This document shows positions 1-9,710 of a DNA stretch of 64,000 bases, one piece after another. The stretch is taken from NCBI RefSeq assembly GCF_001579805.1, contig NZ_CP014546.1, positions 2,542,001 to 2,606,000 on the forward strand, written 5' to 3'. The notes below the pieces were generated by a model. It was not told the DNA's origin. It did no database searches and saw only the letters and a list, made by a program, of their open reading frames with translations. The position numbers were made by a program, and so were the translations under genes. This stretch comes from Pseudomonas azotoformans. GTDB lineage: Bacteria; Pseudomonadota; Gammaproteobacteria; Pseudomonadales; Pseudomonadaceae. How positions within the stretch are numbered: position 1 is the first letter of the stretch; the number at the start of each line of letters is the position of its first letter.

Positions 1-1033
1 GGCGGCACGGGTGCGCAGCTACCACGAAAAGCAGAAACAAGACTCCTGGAGCTACACCGAGGCCGACGGCACCGTGCTGGGCCAGAAGGTCACGCCGCTG
101 GACCGTGCCGGCTTGTACGTGCCAGGCGGTAAAGCTTCCTACCCGTCGTCGGTATTGATGAACGCCATCCCGGCCAAAGTGGCAGGCGTGACCGAAGTGG
201 TCATGGTGGTGCCGACTCCGCGCGGTGAAATCAACGAATTGGTGCTGGCCGCCGCCTGCATCGCCGGTGTCGACCGCGTGTTCACCATCGGTGGCGCCCA
301 GGCCGTCGCCGCCTTGGCTTACGGCACAGAGAGCGTGCCGAAGGTCGACAAGGTGGTCGGCCCTGGCAATATCTACGTCGCCACTGCCAAGCGTCACGTG
401 TTTGGCCAGGTCGGTATCGACATGATCGCCGGCCCGTCGGAAATCCTCGTGGTGTGCGACGGCCAAACCGATCCGGACTGGATCGCCATGGACCTGTTCT
501 CCCAGGCCGAGCACGACGAAGACGCCCAGGCGATCCTGGTCAGCCCGGACGCCGCGTTCCTCGACCAGGTCGCCGCCAGCATCAACAAGTTGCTGCCGAC
601 CATGGACCGCGCCGAGATCATCGAGAAGTCGATCAATGGCCGTGGCGCGTTGATCCTGGTGCGTGACATGGAGCAGGCCATCGAAGTGGCCAACCGCATC
701 GCGCCGGAGCACTTGGAGCTGTCCGTCGCCGATCCACAAGCCTGGCTGCCGTCGATCCGCCATGCCGGTGCGATCTTCATGGGCCGCCACACCAGCGAAG
801 CCCTGGGCGACTACTGCGCGGGCCCGAACCACGTGCTGCCGACGTCCGGCACTGCGCGTTTCTCGTCGCCGCTGGGGGTGTATGACTTCCAGAAGCGTTC
901 ATCGATCATCTTCTGTTCGCCACAGGGTGCCTCCGAGCTGGGCAAGACCGCCTCGGTGCTGGCCCGTGGTGAATCCCTGAGCGCCCACGCCCGTAGCGCC
1001 GAATACCGCATCCTTGAAGAGAAGGGGAACTGA
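1..1033 (+). CDS. hisD: Histidinol dehydrogenase, 5' end cut off by the window
   Basis: Catalyses the last two oxidations of histidine synthesis, L-histidinol to L-histidine with NAD+, in the cytoplasm. The reading frame is open from base 2 and gives 343 residues. The family is usually about 430-440 long, so roughly 95 N-terminal residues lie before the window. Visible hallmarks are the GPSEILV stretch followed by SQAEH, which holds the zinc-ligand Gln and His; IAPEHLEL with the catalytic Glu-His pair; and [13 protein letters not shown] with a zinc-ligand Asp. A C-terminal LSAHARS supplies the last His. All expected active-site residues are present, so the gene looks intact apart from the truncation. 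hisC starts 3 bases after the stop, so the two are surely cotranscribed. Confidence 0.97.
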   Translation, partial: AARVRSYHEKQKQDSWSYTEADGTVLGQKVTPLDRAGLYVPGGKASYPSSVLMNAIPAKVAGVTEVVMVVPTPRGEINELVLAAACIAGVDRVFTIGGAQAVAALAYGTESVPKVDKVVGPGNIYVATAKRHVFGQVGIDMIAGPSEILVVCDGQTDPDWIAMDLFSQAEHDEDAQAILVSPDAAFLDQVAASINKLLPTMDRAEIIEKSINGRGALILVRDMEQAIEVANRIAPEHLELSVADPQAWLPSIRHAGAIFMGRHTSEALGDYCAGPNHVLPTSGTARFSSPLGVYDFQKRSSIIFCSPQGASELGKTASVLARGESLSAHARSAEYRILEEKGN

Positions 1034-1036
1034 GAC

Positions 1037-2089
1037 ATGAGCAAATTCTGGAGCCCTTTCGTCAAGGACCTCGTGCCTTACGTGCCCGGCGAGCAACCCA
1101 AGCTGACCAAACTGGTCAAGCTCAACACCAATGAAAACCCCTACGGCCCATCGCCCAAGGCGTTGGCGGCGATGCAGGCGGAGTTGAACGACAACCTGCG
1201 CCTGTACCCGGACCCCAACAGCGACCTGCTCAAGCAGGCAGTCGCCAAGTATTACGGGATCGATGCTGGCAAGGTGTTCCTCGGCAACGGTTCCGACGAA
1301 GTCCTGGCCCATATCTTCCACGGCCTGTTCCAACACGACCTGCCGCTGCTGTTCCCGGACATCAGCTACAGCTTCTACCCGGTGTATTGCGGCCTTTATG
1401 GCATTCAATCCGACCCGGTGCCGCTGAACGAGCAGTTCCAGATTCGTGTGGCGGACTACGCCAAGCCCAACGGTGGGATCATTTTCCCCAATCCGAACGC
1501 GCCGACCGGCACCGTGCTGGCGCTGGATGCGGTCGAGCAGATCCTCAAGGCCAGCCCGGATTCGGTGGTGGTGGTTGATGAAGCCTATATCGACTTCGGC
1601 GGCGAAACCGCGATCAGCCTGGTGGACCGTTACCCGAACCTGCTGGTGACCCAGACCCTGTCCAAATCGCGCTCACTGGCCGGTTTGCGCGTGGGCCTGG
1701 CCGTGGGCCATCCGGACCTGATCGAGGCGCTGGAGCGCGTCAAGAACAGCTTCAACTCCTATCCGCTGGATCGCCTGGCGATTGTCGGTGCGGCGGCGGC
1801 GTTCGAGGACCGTGAGTATTTCGACAAGACGTGTCAGTTGGTGATCGACAGCCGCGACAAGGTGGTCGGGCAGTTGGAGGCGAAGGGCTTTGAAGTGTTG
1901 CCGTCGGCAGCGAACTTTATCTTTGCTCGTCACCCCAAGCACGACGCTGCCGGCCTGGCGGCCAAATTGCGCGAGCAAGGTGTGATCGTGCGGCACTTCA
2001 AGCAGGCGCGGATTGCGCAGTTCCTGCGGATCAGCATTGGTACGCCGGAGCAGAACCAGGCGTTGATCGATGGCCTTGGTGAGCTGTAA
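1037..2089 (+). CDS. hisC: Histidinol-phosphate aminotransferase
   Basis: PLP-dependent class I/II aminotransferase, 350 residues. It converts imidazole-acetol phosphate plus glutamate to histidinol phosphate in the histidine pathway. [11 protein letters not shown] near the N terminus is typical of HisC. NPNAPTG and VDEAYIDF are PLP-site motifs, and the Schiff-base lysine sits in [12 protein letters not shown]. The C terminus has the conserved FLRISIGT arginine region. The length is normal. ATG lies 3 bases after the hisD stop, with GGGGAAC just upstream as ribosome binding site. A strong hairpin terminator follows at once, so hisD-hisC forms the end of its transcription unit. Confidence 0.97.
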   Translation: MSKFWSPFVKDLVPYVPGEQPKLTKLVKLNTNENPYGPSPKALAAMQAELNDNLRLYPDPNSDLLKQAVAKYYGIDAGKVFLGNGSDEVLAHIFHGLFQHDLPLLFPDISYSFYPVYCGLYGIQSDPVPLNEQFQIRVADYAKPNGGIIFPNPNAPTGTVLALDAVEQILKASPDSVVVVDEAYIDFGGETAISLVDRYPNLLVTQTLSKSRSLAGLRVGLAVGHPDLIEALERVKNSFNSYPLDRLAIVGAAAAFEDREYFDKTCQLVIDSRDKVVGQLEAKGFEVLPSAANFIFARHPKHDAAGLAAKLREQGVIVRHFKQARIAQFLRISIGTPEQNQALIDGLGEL

Positions 2090-2105
2090 CACCGACGCTT
2101 GAAAC

Positions 2106-2135
2106 AAAAATGGGAGCCTGTGGGCTCCCATTTTT
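2106..2135. terminator. Bidirectional rho-independent terminator between hisC and uraA
   Basis: An 8-bp GC-rich stem (TGGGAGCC / GGCTCCCA) with a 4-base loop is flanked by A5 on the left and T5 on the right. It can therefore end transcription of both hisC and the convergent uraA. Confidence 0.9.
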
Positions 2136-2148
2136 ATTGGTTCAACCG

Positions 2149-3429
2149 TCAGATCAACGGCTCATCCGGCTTCTTGTTCTTCCAACCATCATTGCCCGGC
2201 AGCAGCAGGTTCAAGCCAATCGCTACCACCGCACACAGGGCGATGCCCTTGAGGCCGAAATCATCCGGGCCGGTGCCGGTGCCGACCAGCACACCGCCAA
2301 TCCCGAACACCAATGTCACCGACACGATCACCAGGTTGCGCGCTTCACCCAGGTCGATCTTGTGGCGGATCAGCGTGTTCATGCCCACCGCCGCGATCGA
2401 ACCGAACAGCAGGCACAGTATCCCGCCCATCACCGGCACGGGGATGCTCTGCAGCAGTGCGCCGAACTTGCCGATGAACGCCAGGCTGATGGCAAACACC
2501 GCCGCCCAGGTCATGATTTTCGGGTTGTAGTTCTTGGTCAGCATCACCGCGCCAGTCACTTCCGCGTAGGTCGTGTTAGGCGGGCCACCAAACAGGCCGG
2601 CGGCCGTGGTGGCAATACCGTCGCCCAGCAGGGTGCGATGCAGGCCGGGCTTCTTCAGGTAGTCGCGACCGGTCACGCTGCCGACCGCAATCACACCACC
2701 GATATGCTCGATTGCCGGGGCCAGGGCCACCGGGACGATGAACAGGATCGCCTGCCAGTTGAATTCCGGCGCGGTGAAGTGGGGCAGGGCGAACCATGGT
2801 GCGGCGGCGATCTTCGCCGTGTCGACCACGCCAAAGTAGAACGACATGGCAAAACCCACCAGCACGCCGGAGATGATCGGCACCAGGCGGAAAATACCTT
2901 TGCCGAACACCGCCACGATCAACGTGGTCAGCAGCGCTGGCATCGAGATCATCATTGCCGTCTGGTAGTGAATCAGCTCGGCACCATCGCCGGCTTTACC
3001 CATCGCCATATTGGCGGCGATGGGCGCCATGGCCAGGCCGATGGAAATAATCACCGGCCCGATCACCACGGGCGGCAGCAGCCGGTCAATGAAACCGGTG
3101 CCTTTGACCTTCACCGCCAGACCCAGGAAGGTATAAACGAAACCGGCCGCCATCACGCCGCCCATGGTCGCCGCGAGGCCGAATTGGCCCTTGGCGAGAA
3201 TGATCGGTGTGATAAACGCAAAGCTCGACGCCAGGAATACCGGCACCTGCCGCCCTGTCACCACCTGGAACAGCAACGTGCCCAGGCCCGCGGTGAACAG
3301 TGCGACGTTTGGATCAAGACCTGTGATCAGCGGCATCAACACCAGCGCGCCAAATGCCACGAAGAGCATTTGTGCGCCAGACAGGATCTGGCGCCAAAGC
3401 GGGTCGTTGAATTCATCCTGCATGCTCAC
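2149..3429 (-). CDS. uraA: Uracil:proton symporter (NCS2 family)
   Basis: Inner-membrane uracil permease of the NCS2 (nucleobase-cation symporter 2) family, about 424-426 residues, with a dozen or more hydrophobic segments and the usual [18 protein letters not shown] start of the transport domain. The C-terminal half carries the family's conserved APAIEHIGG stretch, with the Glu of the substrate site, and the [10 protein letters not shown] motif. The start is uncertain. GTG at 3429 overlaps the upp stop as GTGA, while ATG at 3423 would give a protein beginning [10 protein letters not shown]. It lies directly behind upp, so import and phosphoribosylation of uracil are coupled in one operon. 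Confidence 0.96.
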   Translation of the reverse strand: MSMQDEFNDPLWRQILSGAQMLFVAFGALVLMPLITGLDPNVALFTAGLGTLLFQVVTGRQVPVFLASSFAFITPIILAKGQFGLAATMGGVMAAGFVYTFLGLAVKVKGTGFIDRLLPPVVIGPVIISIGLAMAPIAANMAMGKAGDGAELIHYQTAMMISMPALLTTLIVAVFGKGIFRLVPIISGVLVGFAMSFYFGVVDTAKIAAAPWFALPHFTAPEFNWQAILFIVPVALAPAIEHIGGVIAVGSVTGRDYLKKPGLHRTLLGDGIATTAAGLFGGPPNTTYAEVTGAVMLTKNYNPKIMTWAAVFAISLAFIGKFGALLQSIPVPVMGGILCLLFGSIAAVGMNTLIRHKIDLGEARNLVIVSVTLVFGIGGVLVGTGTGPDDFGLKGIALCAVVAIGLNLLLPGNDGWKNKKPDEPLI

Positions 3430-4064
3430 GCGTCCTTCTGCTTGGTGCCGAAGATCTTGTCACCGGCATCGCCCAGGCCTGGGATGATGTAGCCGTGTTC
3501 GTTCAGGCGCTCGTCGATGGATGCGGTGTAGATCTGCACGTCCGGGTGGGCCTTCTCGACGGCCGCAATGCCTTCGGGCGCAGCGACGAGAACCATGGCG
3601 CGGATGTCCCGGCAACCGGCTTTTTTCAGCAGGTCGATGGTGGCAACCATGGAACTGCCGGTGGCCAGCATCGGGTCGATGATCATCGCCAGGCGCTCGT
3701 TGATTTCCGGAACGAGTTTTTCCAGGTAGGTGTGGGCCTCCAGCGTCTCTTCATTGCGGGCTACGCCCACGGCGCTGACCTTGGCGCCCGGGATCAGGCT
3801 GAGGACACCTTCGAGCATGCCGATACCGGCGCGCAGGATCGGGACCACGGTGATTTTCTTACCAGCGATTTTCTCCACCTGGACGGGACCGGCCCAACCG
3901 GGGATCTCGTAGGTTTCCAGGGGCAAATCCTTGGTGGCTTCGTAAGTGAGCAACGCTCCGACTTCCTGAGCAAGCTCACGGAAGTTCTTCGTGCTAATGT
4001 CGGCGCGGCGCATAAGGCCGAGCTTGTGTCGGATCAGCGGGTGGCGGATCTCGCGAGTGGGCAT
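3426..4064 (-). CDS. upp: Uracil phosphoribosyltransferase
   Basis: Salvages uracil: uracil + PRPP gives UMP + PPi. The protein has 212 residues from ATG at 4064, a start supported by GGAG eight bases upstream. An upstream in-frame ATG at 4088 would add eight residues (MPAAGAFP) not expected in the family. Family signatures are [12 protein letters not shown] at the N terminus, [10 protein letters not shown], the PRPP-binding loop [10 protein letters not shown], and a C-terminal [13 protein letters not shown] that binds uracil. The stop codon overlaps the uraA start. The gene is divergent from hpt across 164 bases, so purine and pyrimidine salvage sit side by side. Confidence 0.98.
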   Translation of the reverse strand: MPTREIRHPLIRHKLGLMRRADISTKNFRELAQEVGALLTYEATKDLPLETYEIPGWAGPVQVEKIAGKKITVVPILRAGIGMLEGVLSLIPGAKVSAVGVARNEETLEAHTYLEKLVPEINERLAMIIDPMLATGSSMVATIDLLKKAGCRDIRAMVLVAAPEGIAAVEKAHPDVQIYTASIDERLNEHGYIIPGLGDAGDKIFGTKQKDA

Positions 4065-4228
4065 GGGAAAGGCTCCGGCGGCGGGCAAAAAAACCGGCCT
4101 AGATTAATCTATCCGAGGGTGTTGTCCTATAGACATCTAGTACGTTAGTCCATTAAGGCTTGCTCGGAGCGCACGAGAAGCGTACCTTCGCCCGCTTTTC
4201 TTGCCACAGCACCCCCTTGGAGAGCGCC

Positions 4229-4786
4229 ATGTCCGCTGATCTCGAGCATATCCGTCAAATCATGCGCGAGGCTGACTGCCTGTACACCGAAGCGCAAGTC
4301 GAAGAGGCGATCGCCAAGGTCGGCGCGCACATCACCCGCGAAATGGCCGACACCAACCCGGTGGTCTTCTGCGTGATGAACGGTGGCCTGATCTTCGCCG
4401 GCAAATTGCTGACTCACCTGCAATTCCCGCTGGAAGCCTCCTACCTGCACGCCACCCGTTATCGCAACGAAACCAGCGGCGGCGACCTGTTCTGGAAAGC
4501 CAAGCCGGAAGTTTCGTTTATCGACCGCGACGTGCTGATCATCGACGACATCCTCGATGAAGGCCACACCCTGGGCGCGATCATCGATTTCTGCAAACAC
4601 GCCGGCGCGCGCAACGTGCACACCGCCGTGCTGATCGACAAGGACCACGACCGCAAAGCCCGTCCAGACCTGAAGGCCGATTACGTCGGCCTGCCGTGCA
4701 TCGACCGCTATATCTTCGGTTACGGCATGGATTACAAGGGCTACTGGCGCAACGCCAACGGTATCTACGCCGTCAAAGGCATGTAA
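4229..4786 (+). CDS. hpt: Hypoxanthine-guanine phosphoribosyltransferase
   Basis: Type I phosphoribosyltransferase of 185 residues that converts hypoxanthine and guanine to IMP and GMP using PRPP. The PRPP-binding motif VLIIDDILDEGHTL lies around residues 100-115 and is preceded by a hydrophobic strand, as in the family. VMNGGLIFAGKL is the pyrophosphate loop, and the C-terminal VGLPCIDRYIFGYGMDYKGYWRN carries the purine-contacting residues. ATG at 4229 is chosen because it gives the normal length; upstream in-frame codons would add a non-conserved leader. The gene is divergent from upp-uraA. From memory, the same neighbourhood occurs in P. aeruginosa (PA4645-PA4647). Confidence 0.96.
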   Translation: MSADLEHIRQIMREADCLYTEAQVEEAIAKVGAHITREMADTNPVVFCVMNGGLIFAGKLLTHLQFPLEASYLHATRYRNETSGGDLFWKAKPEVSFIDRDVLIIDDILDEGHTLGAIIDFCKHAGARNVHTAVLIDKDHDRKARPDLKADYVGLPCIDRYIFGYGMDYKGYWRNANGIYAVKGM

Positions 4787-4846
4787 ACGTGCTTGAGGTG
4801 CAGGGGCGGCATGCTAGAGTGCCTGGCCCTGCGCCTGGAGCCTTTC

Positions 4847-5332
4847 ATGAGCCTGTTGATACGCACCTGCGCCGCCCTGGCGCTGACCCTCAGTTTGCCT
4901 CTGGCCGCCGCGCCGGCACCGATGCACAGCCAATTCCTGCCGTCGGACGATCTGGCCCTGCGTGCCGAAACGCCCGATCAGCAACAACTGCTGCAAGTCA
5001 CCGAGTATGCGGTGGTAGTCGGCAACCAGCGCCAGTCCAGCCAGCAGCCGATCCCGGTGACCTCGCCGCTGATGATCCGCCTCAAGGGCAAGTCCCTGAA
5101 CAAAGGCGCGTCTATCGCCCAAGTGGTGCTCAATTTCGACGCCGAAAGCAAAAGCCTGAAAAAACCGGCCTACGATGACAAGAGCAAAACCCTGACACTG
5201 TCCTACCCGGTTGCTCAATACCGCGTGATTGTCGACCTGCTACGCAATGACGCCGTGTATGTGCAGTTTCTCAGTTATGCCAACGGGCATATCTGGGCGG
5301 ATCTGCACACGGGTGCTGTAAAGGCCAGGTAG
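4847..5332 (+). CDS. Secreted conserved protein of unknown function
   Basis: 161 residues. An N-terminal signal peptide (MSLLIRTCAALALTLSLPLA, with cleavage probably after the following AA pairs) predicts export to the periplasm. The mature part is hydrophilic and beta-rich in appearance, with no enzyme motif or cysteine that I recognise. ATG at 4847 has GGAG at the right distance; an upstream in-frame ATG at 4793 would destroy the signal peptide. It lies 60 bases after hpt in the same direction and 74 bases before the next small gene, so a short operon is possible. Function unknown. Confidence 0.85.
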   Translation: MSLLIRTCAALALTLSLPLAAAPAPMHSQFLPSDDLALRAETPDQQQLLQVTEYAVVVGNQRQSSQQPIPVTSPLMIRLKGKSLNKGASIAQVVLNFDAESKSLKKPAYDDKSKTLTLSYPVAQYRVIVDLLRNDAVYVQFLSYANGHIWADLHTGAVKAR

Positions 5333-5406
5333 CCCCGCCTACACAAGCCCGCGCCCCGCAGGTAGACTTCAAACCCCGTGTAAATGTCTGCAGGCTGGAG
5401 TCGGTA

Positions 5407-5694
5407 ATGCGTAAAGATAAGAAACAGGTGATTGGTGACGAGATCGGCGACGATCAGATCAAGTTGTTCCTGGACTTCGAGCCGGTCGACGCGACTTCCC
5501 CGTCCCTGCACAAACTGATCAAGGCCTACCGTGGCCTGCGTATCGACGATTTCGAGCGGTTCCTGGGCTTTTTCAAGGAAGCGGGCCTGGACCTCGACGG
5601 CAAGGATGAGCATGGCGAGACCTTCGTCGACCTGATCAAGGACCAGCGCAACGCGGACGAGTACATCGAACTGATCGAAAACGCTCGCGGCTGA
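5407..5694 (+). CDS. PA4642-family small acidic protein
   Basis: 95 residues, soluble, strongly charged and acidic (many Asp and Glu), without signal peptide or membrane segment. It resembles the small Pseudomonas protein annotated as PA4642 family, whose role is unknown. Three short blocks look conserved: an N-terminal DDQIKLFLDFEP, a central LIKAYRGLRIDDFERFL and a C-terminal EHGETFVDLIKDQ. ATG is preceded by CTGGAGTCGGTA as ribosome binding site. A bidirectional terminator separates it from the convergent mqo. The protein may be a small regulatory or binding partner, but nothing in the sequence shows this. Confidence 0.85.
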   Translation: MRKDKKQVIGDEIGDDQIKLFLDFEPVDATSPSLHKLIKAYRGLRIDDFERFLGFFKEAGLDLDGKDEHGETFVDLIKDQRNADEYIELIENARG

Positions 5695-5706
5695 TTATCC
5701 AAGACA

Positions 5707-5749
5707 TAAAAAAACGCCCCGTTCTCAGGTTGAGAGCGGGGCGTTTTTC
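5707..5749. terminator. Bidirectional terminator between the PA4642-like gene and mqo
   Basis: A6 precedes a long stem (CGCCCCG...TCTCA / TGAGA...CGGGGCG) that ends in T5. It is symmetrical enough to serve both convergent genes. Confidence 0.9.
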
Positions 5750-5757
5750 ATGGTGCC

Positions 5758-7266
5758 TCAAGCGTAGCTTTCGGTCTCGGCGGCAGGTTCAACCAGCTCC
5801 AGGCTGATGTTGTTCTGCGCGTTGATCTTGCGATACAGCTCGGCGTCCGTCTCCAGGACCTTTTCCCGTGCCGGGAAAATTTCCTGCAGCTTGGCGGCCC
5901 ATTCACCCGCCGCTTTGCCTGGAAAGCACTTCTCGATCAATTCCAGCATGATCGAAACGGTCACCGAGGCACCCGGGGACGCGCCCAGCAGTGCAGCCAG
6001 CGAGCCATCTTTGGCCGCGACCAGCTCAGTGCCGAATTGCAGCACGCCGCCTTTTTTCGGGTCTTTCTTGATGATCTGCACCCGTTGGCCGGCCACTTCC
6101 AGGCGCCAGTCTTCGGCTTTTGCCTCCGGGTAGAAACGACGCAGGGATTCCAGGCGCTGTTCCATGGACTGGCGTACCTCGCTGACTAGGTACTTGGTCA
6201 GGTCCATGTTGTCGCGGGCCACGGCGAGCATCGGGCCGATGTTGCCGGCGCGAATCGACATCGGCAGGTCGAGGAACGAGCCGTGCTTGAGGAACTTGGT
6301 GGTGAAACCGGCGTATGGCCCGAACAGCAGGGACTTCTTGCCATCCACCACGCGGGTGTCCAGGTGCGGCACGGACATCGGTGGCGAGCCCACGGCAGCC
6401 TGGCTGTAGACCTTGGCCTGGTGGTGCTTGACCACGTCCGGGTTGTCGCAACGCAGCCACTGGCCGCTGACCGGGAAGCCGCCAAAACCTTTGCTTTCTT
6501 CGATGCCCGAGGCCTGCAGCAGCGGCAGGGCCGCGCCGCCGGCGCCGAGGAACACGAACTTGGCGTCCACTTCACGGCTGTTGCCGCTGTTGACGTCCTT
6601 GATGCTCACGGTCCAGCCCGCGCCGTTGCGCTTGAGGCCGGTGACGCGCTTGCAGTACTTGACCTGGGCGTCGGGCGAGCTGGTCAAGTGGCTGAGCAGT
6701 TGGTTGGTCAGCGCGCCGAAGTTGACGTCGGTGCCGTTCATCACGCGGGTGGCCGCGATTTTTTCGTCGAGCGGGCGGCCCGGCATCATCAGCGGCATCC
6801 ACTCGGCCATTTCGCTACGGTCTTCGGTGTAGTGCATGTCCGAAAACGCGTGGTGCTGGCTGAGGGATTCAAAGCGCTTCTTGAGGAAGTCCACGCCTTT
6901 TTCGCCCTGCACGAAGCTCAGGTGCGGCACCGGGCTGATAAAGGACTTGGACGAGCCAAAGGTGCCCTTTTTGGTCAGGTACGCCCAGAACTGCTTCGAC
7001 ACCTCGAACTGGGTGTTGATGTGCACGGCTTTCTTGATGTCGATGGAGCCATCGGCGGCCTGCGGCGTGTAGTTCAGCTCACACAGCCCGGCGTGGCCGG
7101 TCCCGGCGTTGTTCCACGGGTTGGAACTTTCCGCGGCACCCGAATCCATCAGCTCAACGACTTCCAGCTTGAGGCCGGGGTCGAGCTCTTTGAGCAGTAC
7201 GGCCAGGGTGGCACTCATGATGCCGGCCCCTACCAGTACTACGTCGACTGCTTCGTTATGCGCCAT
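5758..7266 (-). CDS. mqo: Malate:quinone oxidoreductase
   Basis: Peripheral inner-membrane FAD enzyme of 502 residues that oxidises malate to oxaloacetate and passes electrons to quinone, the usual malate oxidation step in pseudomonads. An N-terminal dinucleotide fold [16 protein letters not shown] binds [26 protein letters not shown] is the signature following the second strand, and [14 protein letters not shown] and [13 protein letters not shown] are family motifs. ATG at 7266 has GGAG about ten bases upstream. The gene stands alone, bounded by a terminator downstream and a 718-base gap upstream. In P. aeruginosa a homologous gene (PA4640, mqoB) has the same neighbours. Confidence 0.97.
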   Translation of the reverse strand: MAHNEAVDVVLVGAGIMSATLAVLLKELDPGLKLEVVELMDSGAAESSNPWNNAGTGHAGLCELNYTPQAADGSIDIKKAVHINTQFEVSKQFWAYLTKKGTFGSSKSFISPVPHLSFVQGEKGVDFLKKRFESLSQHHAFSDMHYTEDRSEMAEWMPLMMPGRPLDEKIAATRVMNGTDVNFGALTNQLLSHLTSSPDAQVKYCKRVTGLKRNGAGWTVSIKDVNSGNSREVDAKFVFLGAGGAALPLLQASGIEESKGFGGFPVSGQWLRCDNPDVVKHHQAKVYSQAAVGSPPMSVPHLDTRVVDGKKSLLFGPYAGFTTKFLKHGSFLDLPMSIRAGNIGPMLAVARDNMDLTKYLVSEVRQSMEQRLESLRRFYPEAKAEDWRLEVAGQRVQIIKKDPKKGGVLQFGTELVAAKDGSLAALLGASPGASVTVSIMLELIEKCFPGKAAGEWAAKLQEIFPAREKVLETDAELYRKINAQNNISLELVEPAAETESYA

Positions 7267-7984
7267 TTAACGCGTCTCCAAAATCTGCAGCACCAAATTG
7301 ACGGCATGGCTGCCAGGAGTGACGGGGCGGTTCACGTGTTGCCCCAGGTTACCCATGGCCAGGATCGCCATGTCCGATTCGCAATTCTTTGCATGTTCAG
7401 CGCACGCTTCCTGCCGAGCTAATCTGCCTATGAACGCATTCATGGGCGCCTGTGGCAATTCGACTTATGGTCAAAGCGTGCGATTCATGCAACCAATCCG
7501 TAGCGGACAGGCTCAAGCTCCGGTTTTTAAGGCGTGCTCGGTCCTGTGTGGTTGGGCTGTTCCAGACGCTGATGGTGCTTGTACAAACGCCAAACTATTC
7601 ATTTGCTCGCCACACTCTTGTGAAGTTGTGAAAACCCGTTTTTTCACGCTCTTTTGAAGACGTGAACCTCAAAAAAGGGCTGCCCCAGCCTGGCACCTGG
7701 CCCCTAGCCGACACGCGGCAAAACGGGCAAACAACTCAAGTGGCCGAGCGCAATGGCAGCTCTGGCAGATTCGGTAAAGGCGGGTGGTTTGCAAAGAAAA
7801 CAGCAAGCGCGCCAGCTTCACTCGATCTGTGTGGGCGGCTCTCTGTGGGCGATTGGGGGGTTAGTGCCGAGGCATTAACGATGCTGCGAGGCCCGATCAG
7901 GAGACGTCCTTATAATCGGGGGGAGATTGTAGCGAAGAACGCCAGGGAAATGGGCGTGTTTTATGACTTTTATTAGGCGTTCGG
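7267..7984. other. 718-base stretch without a recognisable gene
   Basis: Between mqo and the next leftward small gene I see no open frame with plausible codon use, no tRNA-like fold and no known riboswitch. It must contain the mqo promoter. A TATAAT hexamer at 7911-7916 lacks a convincing -35 box. Short open frames at 7298-7657 and 7662-7976 have no ribosome binding site of note and no familiar protein sequence. Confidence 0.5.
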
Positions 7985-8218
7985 TCAGGCGGCCAACGGC
8001 TGATGCCGGGGCGACCGCGCAGGACGTGGGCTGACGCGGGCACGGGCCGGCAGCGGGTGGTGCATCCAGCTCAGGCGGATTTCATCGATTTCTACCCAAC
8101 CGTCGCCAACAGGCGGCTGGCTGCACTCTTTGAAGGCCTGGCAACGACCTTGCACATCGAGCAGGGCGAACTGACGAAGGGCGGGCTTGCGCGTAAACAA
8201 TGACCAGAGAAAATGCAT
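7985..8218 (-). CDS. Small conserved Pseudomonas protein, unknown function
   Basis: 77 residues beginning MHFLWSLFTRKPALRQFALLD. The start at 8218 has a perfect AGGAGG nine bases upstream, so it is preferred over the longer in-frame option reaching 8302. The sequence looks like a small protein I recall from many Pseudomonas genomes, with a conserved QGRCQAFKECSQPP and GDGWVEIDEIRLSWM core and a basic, proline-rich tail. No membrane segment or catalytic motif is visible; two Cys about seven residues apart (CQAFKEC) are notable. It stands alone, divergent from the downstream lipoprotein gene. Confidence 0.75.
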   Translation of the reverse strand: MHFLWSLFTRKPALRQFALLDVQGRCQAFKECSQPPVGDGWVEIDEIRLSWMHHPLPARARVSPRPARSPRHQPLAA

Positions 8219-8412
8219 GGGGATCAACCTCCTGAGATTGGGACCCAGCATGCCTGGCCGGGATGACGAGCCCATGTAACGGGTGTGACATATCGGTGAC
8301 ATCGAACCGCCGCCCAGCCAACCGGTCTCAGGTTGTAACTGATGCTAGTTCCCCGCAGTGGCGCCCCGCTATACTGCCGGCCTGTCGGATCCTGATTTCT
8401 GGAGAGAAGCGC

Positions 8413-9000
8413 ATGTTGCAACGCCTGTTGTTCGGTTTGATCACTGTGACCAGTTTGACGCTGGTTGGCTGCGCCAACAGCCCGCAACAACTGACCCCTG
8501 AGCCGAAAATCACCACGCAGCTGGCCCCAGTGGGCCACGGCCAGCCGGTGTCGGTGCGGGTGGTGGATGGTCGTCCGTCGCCGACCCTCGGCTCGCGCGG
8601 TGGCCTGTACCCGGAAACCGCCCTGGTCTCGGTGAATGCCCAGGACGTGCTGCCCAAGCTGCAGGCCCAGGCTGAAGCCGCTGTGCGACTGCTGGGTTTC
8701 ACCCCTAGCCCCAACGCACCGGGTGCGCCGCAGCTGACCATCACCCTGGCTGAACTGAAGTATCAGTCGCCTAAAGACGGCCTGTACGTGACCGAAGCGT
8801 CCATCGGCGCGACCTTCAAGTCCGACGTCAGCGCCGGCACCCGCCGCTACAGCGGTCGCTACGGTGCGTCGCTGAACCAGCGCTTCGGCATGTCGCCGAA
8901 CCAGGAAACCAACACCAAGCTGGTCAGCGACGTCCTCAGTGATGCCCTGACCCGACTGTTCAAGGATCCAAGCATCGGTTCGTTGCTCAGCTCGCAATAA
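8413..9000 (+). CDS. YajG-family lipoprotein
   Basis: 195 residues with a lipoprotein signal peptide: MLQRLLFGLITVTSLTLVGC, lipobox LVGC, Cys at 20. The mature protein matches the YajG family in its VRVVDGRPSPTLGSRGG and LTITLAELKY stretches. Its role in the envelope is not established. ATG at 8413 has GGAGAG seven bases upstream; longer in-frame starts would bury the signal peptide. A strong terminator follows. After lipidation, the residue after Cys is Ala, so sorting to the outer membrane is expected by the usual rule. Confidence 0.87.
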   Translation: MLQRLLFGLITVTSLTLVGCANSPQQLTPEPKITTQLAPVGHGQPVSVRVVDGRPSPTLGSRGGLYPETALVSVNAQDVLPKLQAQAEAAVRLLGFTPSPNAPGAPQLTITLAELKYQSPKDGLYVTEASIGATFKSDVSAGTRRYSGRYGASLNQRFGMSPNQETNTKLVSDVLSDALTRLFKDPSIGSLLSSQ

Positions 9001-9009
9001 GCGATCCAG

Positions 9010-9047
9010 CAAAAAGCCGGGCTCAGTGATGAGCCCGGCTTTTTTTC
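9010..9047. terminator. Bidirectional terminator after the YajG-like gene
   Basis: A5 followed by GCCGGGCTC, a 6-base loop, GAGCCCGGC and T7. It serves the lipoprotein gene and the convergent small gene at 9058-9267. Confidence 0.93.
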
Positions 9048-9057
9048 GTCTCCAGTT

Positions 9058-9267
9058 TCATGCGGCGCTGTCGATACAGAAATCCAGCAGGCTCACCCCT
9101 GTGAGTAGATCGGTCTCCGGCAGGTCCGCATGCTGGTGTCCGCCGAGGGCGCAATACACCAGCCAGTGGCGGTCCTGGACGTTGAAGGCGAGGCCGCCGA
9201 CCAGTGCTTCTTGCTCATCACTTTGGGCGATCAGGTACAGCCGATCCTGGTTTTGCGCGTGCAGCAT
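9058..9267 (-). CDS. Small conserved protein of unknown function
   Basis: 69 residues starting MLHAQNQDRLYLIAQSDEQ. It is acidic and soluble, with no signal or membrane segment. The pattern (short strands, LVGGLAFNVQDRHWLVYCALGG) suggests a small compact domain, and I recall near-identical annotated proteins in other fluorescent pseudomonads. The reverse-strand ribosome site AGGAGCTTGTC lies just before the ATG. It is convergent with the lipoprotein gene across a shared terminator and divergent from the membrane protein at 9450. No function can be assigned. Confidence 0.72.
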   Translation of the reverse strand: MLHAQNQDRLYLIAQSDEQEALVGGLAFNVQDRHWLVYCALGGHQHADLPETDLLTGVSLLDFCIDSAA

Positions 9268-9449
9268 GACAAGCTCCTAAGCGTCGAAGGGCAACAGAGT
9301 GGCTTGTTAAGGTGACGTTCAGGTGACGGCGTAAATTACTGGATACATTACCCGTCAATGGGGGAGGGAGCATTTACGGCGCCGGAGGCCACTATCGTTC
9401 AGGTTTGTATCTGAACCGATACCAAAACACTGTTTTACCGAGGTTTGCG

Positions 9450-9707
9450 ATGGCGCTGCCCGCATTATTGACCAATGTTGTTGCGTTAGCAGTGGCCTGT
9501 CCGGGCGCTGCGCTGCTGTTCCTTACTCGCCTGCGCGAACAGCGCGCACTGGCCGACCTGACCGCGCAAGGTGAAGACCGTGCGATCGACCAACCGATGT
9601 TGTTTCTGGATGTGCGCACCGAACGGGCGCATCGTCTGGCTTACCGCATCGGGTTTGCCTGCCTTGGGCTGGCGCTGGCCATCTCCTGGCTCAGCACCCG
9701 TCTCTAA
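9450..9707 (+). CDS. Small two-helix membrane protein, unknown function
   Basis: 85 residues with hydrophobic segments at about 3-25 (LPALLTNVVALAVACPGAAL) and 62-80 (IGFACLGLALAISWL), joined by a charged middle containing RLREQRALADL. The topology suggests an inner-membrane protein with a cytoplasmic or periplasmic loop of about 35 residues. ATG at 9450 follows a weak purine-rich site (CCGAGGTTTGCG). The stop lies 3 bases before the end of the convergent acyltransferase gene. Family not recognised. Confidence 0.7.
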   Translation: MALPALLTNVVALAVACPGAALLFLTRLREQRALADLTAQGEDRAIDQPMLFLDVRTERAHRLAYRIGFACLGLALAISWLSTRL

Positions 9708-9710
9708 GCC

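Noticed and set aside
2110..3492. A 460-codon frame opposite uraA
   Set aside because: His- and Gln-rich shadow of a membrane-protein gene.
7267..7458. A 63-codon frame ending directly before the mqo ATG
   Set aside because: Looked like a possible leader peptide, but the start has no ribosome site and the stop-start junction is explained by chance.
7662..7976. A 104-codon open frame in the gap upstream of mqo
   Set aside because: Contains no convincing ribosome site or familiar sequence.
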